A DNA stretch of 64,000 bases from Pseudomonas sp. 5P_3.1_Bac2 (GTDB lineage: Bacteria; Pseudomonadota; Gammaproteobacteria; Pseudomonadales; Pseudomonadaceae). The number at the start of each line of letters is the position of its first letter. Position 1 is the stretch's first letter. The notes under the pieces were generated by a model. That model made no database searches. It saw nothing but the letters and a program-made list of their open reading frames with translations, and was not told the origin of the DNA. Where the stretch lies: assembly GCF_025465995.1 (NCBI RefSeq), contig NZ_JANLNY010000002.1, positions 186,001 to 250,000 on the forward strand, read 5' to 3'. Shown here piece after piece: positions 56,526 to 64,000 of the stretch. The position numbers and the translations under genes were made by a program.

Positions 56526-57281
56526 TTAGTGTGCCATTTGCAGTCCATAGCGCTTGACAATGGTCTCTATTTGCCCGTTTTGGCGCAGTATCAGGAGCTG
56601 CTGGGTGAACCTTTCAAACACCTCTTTAGGTACTCTAAGCCTTGAAAATCCTATGCCGTAGGCGATTCCTGAGAGATGCCCGGCATGTCGTAGAGCGTAC
56701 AGCTGCTCGTGCTCAATCAGGTGCCTGGCAACGTCTTGGTTTAATACCACTACGCCTTTAGTGCCAAAACGGCCAGCATGCAACATGAGTAATAAACGCT
56801 GATTGTTGGTGATCAGTTGAATATCAACATTAGGCACATTACGCAGTTTGTCCTGAAGTACCAAGGAGGTCCCCGAGGGGCCGTAAACCCCCACTATATG
56901 ACCTTGTAAATCACTCGGACTTTGATAAAGAAAACTACTAGCGCGGGTGGTGTAAAAGTCATAACCACTCTGCACTAACATCGGTGTGATATTAAATGCG
57001 TCACGCCGTTGATGAGAATCAATAACTGTAAAAATGCCATCAACTTCTCCGTTCTCAGCCATTTGTAGTGCGCGTCGCCAGGGCCATACTTCAATGCTGC
57101 ATTGCCACTGCAAGGTAAAGCAGGTGAGGTTGACGATTTCGGATAAAGCGCCGCTGGCTTGAGTGCCTCGGGAGTAGCTGAAGGGCGGAAATTCCTCCGT
57201 CACAAAGTGCAGCGCTGTGGCCGCCCCAGCGCTTGGGGCGAGCATCAGGTAGAGGACTAACAGTCTGCTACACAACGACAC
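56526..57281 (-). CDS. Periplasmic solute-binding protein (SBP family 3)
   Basis: 251 residues with a signal peptide (LLVLYLMLAPSAGAATA). The mature part begins LHFVTEEFPPFSYSR and continues with WQCSIEVWPWRRALQMAENG and DGIFTVIDSHQRR, the usual start of family 3 solute-binding proteins for polar amino acids. No transporter genes lie beside it, so it may be a sensor or orphan binding protein. Confidence 0.8.
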   Translation of the reverse strand: MSLCSRLLVLYLMLAPSAGAATALHFVTEEFPPFSYSRGTQASGALSEIVNLTCFTLQWQCSIEVWPWRRALQMAENGEVDGIFTVIDSHQRRDAFNITPMLVQSGYDFYTTRASSFLYQSPSDLQGHIVGVYGPSGTSLVLQDKLRNVPNVDIQLITNNQRLLLMLHAGRFGTKGVVVLNQDVARHLIEHEQLYALRHAGHLSGIAYGIGFSRLRVPKEVFERFTQQLLILRQNGQIETIVKRYGLQMAH

Positions 57282-57537
57282 GGCTCAATCCTTAACATCT
57301 AAGGCCGCATCTTGGGTGGCGTAAATTCCAACCCAGCGCTGGGCGTTCAATGTGTTGGCGTTGGTTGGTCAGGCGCTTGGAGTTGATGTTGTACCAAGGT
57401 TCCAAAACATTTGCAGGATATTTTTATTTTCCGTGCACTAGCAGCCCGGCGCAGCGCCATTGGCGTGGCTGCAGATAATGCGGGCAATAGAATCAAGGCA
57501 AGCGGGCGGGAGTGGCGCTGATTGGGCTTAGGTCTAA

Positions 57538-57571
57538 CTATTGGCTGCTCAAGCTTATGGGCAGCCAATAG
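57538..57571 (-). terminator. Hairpin after the Sel1 lipoprotein gene
   Basis: CTATTGGCTGC ... GCAGCCAATAG, an 11-bp perfect inverted repeat 10 bp beyond the stop of the minus-strand gene. No strong T run; terminator or 3'-end stabiliser. Confidence 0.5.
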
Positions 57572-57580
57572 TGGATGGGA

Positions 57581-58126
57581 TTACTGCGGCTGGTCGCCTA
57601 GGGCTTTGCAGCTGGCCGGATAGTTTTGTTGACAGGCGCTTTGGAACAAGCGCCTGGCCTGGGCGCTGTCCTGCGGTACGCCTTGTTCGCCACGCAGGTA
57701 GAGGGTGCCGAGAATATGCTGGGCCATTGGGTTACCGGCCGAGGCGGACTGGTTGAGGTATTTGAGCATCAGCACGGAATTGCTGAGCTCGGGGTTATCG
57801 CGGCCGGTATAGAGGTAGGCCAGGCTTACAGCCGCCATGGAGTGGCCTTTGTCAGCCGCTTGTTTCCACCAGTACTCCGCTTGTTTGAGATCTTTTTGCG
57901 GCTTGCCGGAAAAGTACAGGCTGCCTAACTGGAATTGGCTGTCGAGGTCGCCCTGTTGCGCTTGTTGTAGCAGGGCAGGGGGGATGTTTTGCTGGGTTTG
58001 GGTTTGCTCAGCATTCGCTGTCGCCGTGGGCTCTGTCGCCGGGTGCTCAGGGTTGCTGCTACAGGCGCTGAGGAGCACGGCACCGCTGAGCAAAATGGGC
58101 AGAGTTAATGAATGAATTAAACGCAT
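57581..58126 (-). CDS. Sel1-repeat lipoprotein
   Basis: 181 residues. Signal peptide with lipobox LSAC, then a Pro/Thr-rich linker and three Sel1-like repeats (LLQQAQQGDLDSQFQLGSLY, AEYWWKQAADKGHSMAAVSL, LKYLNQSASAGNPMAQHILG). Such repeats make protein-protein contacts. Ends with a Cys-pair-bearing segment (LFQSACQQNYPASCKALGD). Probably an envelope scaffold. Confidence 0.85.
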   Translation of the reverse strand: MRLIHSLTLPILLSGAVLLSACSSNPEHPATEPTATANAEQTQTQQNIPPALLQQAQQGDLDSQFQLGSLYFSGKPQKDLKQAEYWWKQAADKGHSMAAVSLAYLYTGRDNPELSNSVLMLKYLNQSASAGNPMAQHILGTLYLRGEQGVPQDSAQARRLFQSACQQNYPASCKALGDQPQ

Positions 58127-58335
58127 GGGCAGAGTGTTCCTTAGGCAAAGTTAAAGCGTTGTAATAGCCACAGACTCTATTACGGCCGGCAAGTTGCCTT
58201 ATTTATTCAGGTGCGGCGCTGCGCCGCTCTAGACCAGGGCTGAATGCATAGCAGTTTGTCGCATTTAGCATTTAACTGCCTGCGCAGAGCTGCGATTCTA
58301 AGCCTTGATACTTTATTTAGGTGGTAGGGCGCAGC

Positions 58336-59469
58336 ATGCAAATCAGCGCAGATTTTGACAGTGGCAATATCAACGTCCTCGACAGCAGCAACCCGCAAGA
58401 TGTGCGTTTGGCCATCCGTCCGGATAGTCACAGTGGCCACTTTCAGTGGTTTCACTTTAAGGTCGCGGGGCTCAAGGTCGGCCAACAGTATGGCTTTAGT
58501 TTGACCAATGCCGGGCAGTCTTCCTATCCCGCTGGCTGGCAGGATTATCATGCGGTGGCGTCCTATGATCAGCAGAACTGGTTTCGTGTGCCCAGCCAGT
58601 TCAATGACGGCGTACTGAGCTTTGCCATTGCGCCTGAGCATGAGCAAATCTGCTTTGCCTACTTTGAACCCTACAGCCGTGCCCGCCACCAAAACCTGAT
58701 CGAGGATGCGCGCACCCTGGCTGGTGCTGAGTTGTTTGCCGTCGGTAAAAGTATTGAAGGCCGTGATATTGAGCTGCTGCGCATCAGCCGCAATGCGCAG
58801 GCGCAGCGCAAAATTTGGATCACGGCCCAGCAGCACCCCGGCGAACACATGGCCGAATGGTTTATGCAGGGTTTGCTCGAGCGCTTGCAGTTAGAGGGGG
58901 ATGACGAGCTGCATGCTTTGCTTGAGCAAGCGGATTTTTATCTGGTACCGAATATGAACCCCGATGGTGCGTTCCATGGCCATCTACGGACCAACATGGC
59001 CGGCCAGGACCTTAACCGTGCTTGGCAGACTGCCAGCCCTGAGCGCAGCCCTGAGGTGTACTTCGTTCAGCAGCAGATGCGCGCGGTGGGCGTTGACCTG
59101 TTTCTGGATATCCATGGTGACGAAGAAATCCCCCATGTGTTTACCGCCGGTTGCTCGGGCAACCCAGGCTTTAGTCCGCGCTTAGCCAAGCTTGAGAGTG
59201 ATTTTCAGCGTTTGTTGGTGGATCAAGGCGCCGAGTTTCAAACCCTGTTTGGTTATACGCCGAATCAGTTTGGCGAGGCCAATACCAGTCTGGCGGCCAA
59301 TGCGGTGGGCTTAGAGTTTGATTGCTTGGCGTTGACCATCGAGATGCCATTTAAGGATCACGATGACCGACCCAATCCGAAGACCGGCTGGAGCGGTGCG
59401 CGCTCGAAACAGTTGGGGCAGGATGTGCTTAGCGTATTGGCTGTGATGGTCGGTCAGTTGCGCGACTGA
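58336..59469 (+). CDS. M14-family zinc carboxypeptidase (AGBL/CPG70-like)
   Basis: 377 residues from the ATG at 58336 (AGGGCGCAGC upstream). The N-terminal 130 residues form the beta-sandwich typical of cytosolic carboxypeptidases (GHFQWFHFKVAGLKVGQQYG). Zinc ligands are in QQHPGEHMAEW (HxxE) and LFLDIHGDEE (His); NMNPDGAFHGHLRTN and DLNRAW bind the substrate carboxylate; the catalytic Glu is in ALTIEMPFKDH. No signal peptide, so it acts inside the cell. Substrate unknown. Confidence 0.88.
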   Translation: MQISADFDSGNINVLDSSNPQDVRLAIRPDSHSGHFQWFHFKVAGLKVGQQYGFSLTNAGQSSYPAGWQDYHAVASYDQQNWFRVPSQFNDGVLSFAIAPEHEQICFAYFEPYSRARHQNLIEDARTLAGAELFAVGKSIEGRDIELLRISRNAQAQRKIWITAQQHPGEHMAEWFMQGLLERLQLEGDDELHALLEQADFYLVPNMNPDGAFHGHLRTNMAGQDLNRAWQTASPERSPEVYFVQQQMRAVGVDLFLDIHGDEEIPHVFTAGCSGNPGFSPRLAKLESDFQRLLVDQGAEFQTLFGYTPNQFGEANTSLAANAVGLEFDCLALTIEMPFKDHDDRPNPKTGWSGARSKQLGQDVLSVLAVMVGQLRD

Positions 59470-59484
59470 GCCGAATGCTCCGAT

Positions 59485-59517
59485 AAAACACTGCGCCGCT
59501 TAAACAGCGGCGCAGTG
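59485..59517 (-). terminator. Terminator of the gcvT-end operon
   Basis: CACTGCGCCGC-TTAAACA-GCGGCGCAGTG, an 11-bp stem; on the minus strand it is followed by TTTTATC, 15 bp past the gcvT stop. Confidence 0.8.
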
Positions 59518-59531
59518 CCTAACAGGCCGGC

Positions 59532-60656
59532 TTAGCCGCGATAGTAACGCTGCGGCACAAATGGGCTTTTTGCCACTTTCATCGCTACGCGCTTGCCGCG
59601 CACGATGGCCCACACGTCGCTGTCCAGCGCGTTATGGGCGGTTTGCACATAGCCCATGGCCACGGGGGCGCCGAGGGTTGGGCCAAAGCCACCGCTGGTC
59701 ACGACGCCAATCACCTGGCCGTCGGCATCGACAATTTCGGCACCTTCACGCACCGGCACCCGCTCTTGCGGCAGCAGGCCCACGCGCTTGCTGGCCACGC
59801 CTTGTTGTTGCTGGGCGAAGATCTGCTCGGCGCCGGGGAAGCCGCCGGCACGGGCGCCATCCGCGCGACGCGCCTTGGAGATGGCCCACAGCAGGCTGGC
59901 TTCGATCGGTGTGGTGCTGCTGCTCATGTCGTGGCCATAGAGGCACAGACCGGCTTCCAGGCGCAGCGAGTCCCGCGCGCCAAGGCCAATGGCCTGCACT
60001 TCGGGTTCGGCCAGCAGGCGGCGGGCCAGGGTTTCGGCTTGCGCGTTAGGCACGGAGATTTCAAAACCATCTTCGCCGGTGTAACCCGAGCGGCTGACGT
60101 AGCAGTCCACATCCAGCAGGCGCACGGGGGCGAACTGCATGAAGGTCATTTTGGCCACTTCAGGTGCCAGGCGGCTGAGCACGGTCACCGCTTGCGGGCC
60201 TTGCAGGGCGAGCAGGGCGCGGCTCTCGAACAGGCTTTCGATCTGGCACTGGTCGCCGATGTGTTGTTGCAGGTGAGCCAGGTCCTGATCTTTACAGGCG
60301 GCGTTGACCACCAAGAACAGGGTGTCGTTGCCCAGGTTGGCGACCATCAGGTCATCGAGGATGCCGCCCTGGGCATCGGTGAACATGGCGTAGCGCTGCA
60401 TGCCCACGGGCAGGTCGAGGATGTCGACCGGCACCAGGGTTTCCAGGGCCTTGGCTGCGCCTGCACCACGCAGCACGATCTGGCCCATGTGCGACACGTC
60501 GAACAGGCCGGCTTGCTCGCGGCTGTGCAGGTGTTCTTTCATCACGCCCAGGGGGTACTGCACTGGCATGTCGTAGCCGGCGAAAGGCACCATGCGTGCG
60601 CCGAGTTCTAGGTGCAGGGCATGCAGCGGGGTTTTCGCCAGGTTTTCGGTGGTCAT
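59532..60656 (-). CDS. gcvT: Aminomethyltransferase (glycine cleavage T protein)
   Basis: 374 residues from the ATG at 60656 (GGAG 6 nt upstream). T protein takes the aminomethyl group from lipoylated H protein and gives methylene-THF and ammonia. Family signatures: MVPFAGYDMPVQYPLGVMKE, GLFDVSHMGQI, YTGEDGFEISVP, LGARDSLRLEAGLCLYGHD, and the C-terminal GYVQTAHNALDS. Last gene of the cluster gcvP-glyA-sdaA-gcvT, like the second gcv operon of P. aeruginosa. Confidence 0.96.
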   Translation of the reverse strand: MTTENLAKTPLHALHLELGARMVPFAGYDMPVQYPLGVMKEHLHSREQAGLFDVSHMGQIVLRGAGAAKALETLVPVDILDLPVGMQRYAMFTDAQGGILDDLMVANLGNDTLFLVVNAACKDQDLAHLQQHIGDQCQIESLFESRALLALQGPQAVTVLSRLAPEVAKMTFMQFAPVRLLDVDCYVSRSGYTGEDGFEISVPNAQAETLARRLLAEPEVQAIGLGARDSLRLEAGLCLYGHDMSSSTTPIEASLLWAISKARRADGARAGGFPGAEQIFAQQQQGVASKRVGLLPQERVPVREGAEIVDADGQVIGVVTSGGFGPTLGAPVAMGYVQTAHNALDSDVWAIVRGKRVAMKVAKSPFVPQRYYRG

Positions 60657-60738
60657 GCGCTTCTCCAAAGTGCTGAGTGATTAGCTTGCGCCGCACGCAA
60701 CTGACGCGTGCGGCAAGGGTTGTGGATGGAAACCGCGA

Positions 60739-62115
<1,377 letters not shown>

Positions 62116-62131
62116 ATTGGACTCCATAAGC

Positions 62132-62152
62132 GGCCGGCCTTATGGGCCGGCC
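62132..62152. repeat. Hairpin between glyA and sdaA
   Basis: GGCCGGCC-TTATG-GGCCGGCC, an 8-bp perfect stem in the 85-bp gap. Without a T run it is more likely an mRNA-stability or attenuation structure than a full stop. Confidence 0.5.
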
Positions 62153-62200
62153 TGACGCGGGGCAGTGGATAACCGCCGGCGCGCGATAACAAGGTCTGAC

Positions 62201-63454
62201 TCAGGCGGCGTAAACCGGGAAGGTGCGGCACAGATCGCTGACCTGACCGCGTACACGGCTGATCACTTCCGGGTTGTCGATTTCATCGAGAATGTCGCAG
62301 ATCCAGCCGGCCAGCTCGCGGCATTCGCCTTCTTTAAAACCGCGAGTGGTCACCGCCGGAGTACCGATGCGGATGCCCGAGGTGACGAAGGGGGACTGCG
62401 GGTCATTCGGCACGGCGTTCTTGTTGACGGTGATATGGGCGTCGCCCAACGCCGCGTCAGCAGCCTTGCCGGTGAGGCCCTGCTTAACCAGACTGATCAG
62501 CATCAGGTGGTTGTCAGTGCCACCGGAAACCACGTCGTAGCCGCGCCCGACAAACACCTCGGCCATGGCGCGGGCGTTGTTGATCACCTGCTGTTGATAG
62601 GTTTTGAAGCTGGGCTCCAGTGCCTCTTTAAAGCACACGGCTTTGCCGGCGATCACGTGCATCAGCGGACCGCCTTGGGCACCGGGGAATACCGCCGAGT
62701 TGAGCTTCTTCTCGATCTCTTCGTTGGCCTTGGCCAGGATCAGACCACCCCGTGGACCGCGCAGGGTTTTGTGGGTGGTGGTGGTGACCACATCAGCGAA
62801 GGGAATCGGGTTGGGGTACAGACCGGCTGCCACCAAGCCCGCGACGTGGGCCATATCGACAAACAGCAGCGCGCCGACTTTATCGGTAATGGCGCGGAAA
62901 CGCGCGAAGTCGAGGGTGCGCGAGTAGGCCGAGAAGCCGGCGACGATCATCTTCGGCTGATGCTCAACGGCCAAGCGCTCAACTTCGTCGTAGTCGATCA
63001 AACCTTGCTCGTCGATGCCGTATTGCACCGCGTGGTACAGCTTGCCCGAGGACGACACCTTGGCGCCGTGGGTCAGGTGGCCGCCGTGGGCCAGGCTCAT
63101 ACCGAGAATGGTGTCGCCGGCATTGAGCAGGGCCAGGTACACCGCGCTGTTGGCCGAGGAGCCGGAGTGCGGCTGGACGTTGGCGTAGTCAGCGCCGAAC
63201 AACTGCTTGGCGCGCTCGATGGCCAGCTGTTCGACCTTATCCACATGCTCGCAGCCACCGTAGTAACGCTTGCCCGGATAGCCTTCGGCGTACTTGTTGG
63301 TCAGGCCGCTGCCTTGCGCTTGCATGACGCGCTGGCTGCAATAGTTTTCCGAGGCAATCAGCTCGATATGGTCTTCCTGACGCAGCTCTTCGGCGTTAAT
63401 CGCGGCGAGCAGGGCGTCGTCGTAACCTTGCAGTTGATCGTGCTTGCTGAACAT
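62201..63454 (-). CDS. glyA: Serine hydroxymethyltransferase
   Basis: 417 residues from the ATG at 63454 (AGGGAGCGACCT upstream). PLP enzyme that interconverts glycine plus methylene-THF with serine. Signatures: [29 protein letters not shown], the PLP-lysine region [16 protein letters not shown], and [14 protein letters not shown]. Being inside the gcv cluster, it probably uses the methylene-THF made by glycine cleavage, feeding serine to SdaA. Confidence 0.97.
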   Translation of the reverse strand: MFSKHDQLQGYDDALLAAINAEELRQEDHIELIASENYCSQRVMQAQGSGLTNKYAEGYPGKRYYGGCEHVDKVEQLAIERAKQLFGADYANVQPHSGSSANSAVYLALLNAGDTILGMSLAHGGHLTHGAKVSSSGKLYHAVQYGIDEQGLIDYDEVERLAVEHQPKMIVAGFSAYSRTLDFARFRAITDKVGALLFVDMAHVAGLVAAGLYPNPIPFADVVTTTTHKTLRGPRGGLILAKANEEIEKKLNSAVFPGAQGGPLMHVIAGKAVCFKEALEPSFKTYQQQVINNARAMAEVFVGRGYDVVSGGTDNHLMLISLVKQGLTGKAADAALGDAHITVNKNAVPNDPQSPFVTSGIRIGTPAVTTRGFKEGECRELAGWICDILDEIDNPEVISRVRGQVSDLCRTFPVYAA

Positions 63455-63595
63455 AGGTCGCTCCCTCATGGGTTATTCGGGCGGATACGGCGGACCCGCC
63501 CCGTTGAGGGGTGAGTCAAAATTCTGGGGTGATACCCGCTTAGGCGGGCCAGCCGGTTGGGCAAGCCGCACCTAAGTGGTTAGCTCGCGCAGGCC

Positions 63596-64000
63596 TTAGG
63601 CGTCCTGATAGGCCTCGATGGACGGGCAGGCGCAGACCAGGTTGCGGTCGCCAAACACGTTGTCCACGCGGCCCACGGGCGGCCAGTACTTACCGTCGAT
63701 CAGGCTCGCCACGGGGTACACCGCCTGTTCGCGGCTGTAGGGGTGAGTCCACTCGCCGGTCAGCTCCAGCGCGGTGTGCGGGGCGTTTTTCAGCGGATTG
63801 TCGGTGGCATCCAGGGCGCCGCTTTCCACTGCACGAATCTCGTTGCGGATGGCGATCATGGCGTCGCAGAAGCGGTCCAGTTCTTCCTTGGATTCGCTTT
63901 CGGTTGGCTCGATCATCAGCGTGCCGGCCACTGGGAAGGACATGGTCGGGGCGTGGAAGCCGAAGTCGATCAGGCGCTTGGCCACGTCATCGACGCTGAT
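63596..64000 (-). CDS. gcvP: Glycine dehydrogenase (P protein), C-terminal part only
   Basis: The last 134 or so residues of the glycine-cleavage P protein; the frame is open through the right edge ([20 protein letters not shown]), so the rest lies outside. [20 protein letters not shown] and [20 protein letters not shown] are standard P-protein C-terminal sequences. It decarboxylates glycine with PLP and loads the H protein. First of the cluster genes visible here; gcvH is expected upstream. Confidence 0.95.
   Translation of the reverse strand: MSVDDVAKRLIDFGFHAPTMSFPVAGTLMIEPTESESKEELDRFCDAMIAIRNEIRAVESGALDATDNPLKNAPHTALELTGEWTHPYSREQAVYPVASLIDGKYWPPVGRVDNVFGDRNLVCACPSIEAYQDA

Noticed and set aside
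62165..63514. 449-codon plus-strand frame opposite glyA
   Set aside because: Antisense shadow of a highly conserved gene; no independent support.

Overview
The window looks like a chromosome segment of a Pseudomonas-type gammaproteobacterium. The evidence is an MvaT-type H-NS-like regulator next to sbcB and purU, an acetate pair ackA-pta beside slyD and a glutathione peroxidase, and a second glycine-cleavage cluster (gcvP-glyA-sdaA-gcvT), with GC-rich host codon use. From memory this resembles blocks of P. aeruginosa PAO1; I could not run a comparison.

Host region 1-19.66 kb: a Baeyer-Villiger-type flavin monooxygenase (its start lies before the window) and an alpha/beta hydrolase; an AraC-family regulator; two tandem secreted DUF1254/DUF1214 proteins; a fosmidomycin-resistance-type MFS exporter; a metallo-beta-lactamase-fold hydrolase; an OmpA-like lipoprotein; a PlsC-type acyltransferase; ackA-pta; slyD; gpx; a nitroreductase; then DUF58 and MoxR genes.

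Island, about 19.66-43.585 kb: a roughly 23.9-kb element sits inside what should be one operon, RDD > SpoIIM-like > DUF4129 > DUF4350 > MoxR > DUF58 (minus strand). DUF4350 ends at 43583 and MoxR starts at 19709, so the first four genes are separated from the last two. The junctions can be read: DUF4350 keeps its own TGA at 43583-43585, while MoxR runs in frame through a short AT-rich leader into a residue string (SEQTPEQ) that would be its native N-terminus if the two genes once shared an ATGA overlap. The element carries three tyrosine recombinases plus a small HTH/coiled-coil protein, joined by ATGA overlaps (Tn554-like layout). Its cargo looks like defence: a 1283-residue reverse transcriptase-nitrilase fusion (DRT1/UG1-like) with an upstream deoxyribosyltransferase-like gene; a solo 746-residue protein with a PD-(D/E)XK motif; and a tightly coupled four-gene operon (27782-37737) that encodes a large protein with a C-terminal nuclease motif, a 94-residue protein, a Cap4-like nuclease-STAND NTPase (NLR/Avs-like) and an unknown 479-residue protein. 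This four-gene operon is the best candidate for an undescribed system.

Host region 43.58-64 kb: the first half of the split operon and a membrane protein; sbcB; mvaT; purU; an amino-acid-type dCache chemoreceptor; a HerA-like DUF853 ATPase; a periplasmic solute-binding protein; a Sel1 lipoprotein; an M14 carboxypeptidase; and the gcvT-sdaA-glyA-gcvP cluster, with gcvP running off the right edge. I saw no tRNA, rRNA or CRISPR array.
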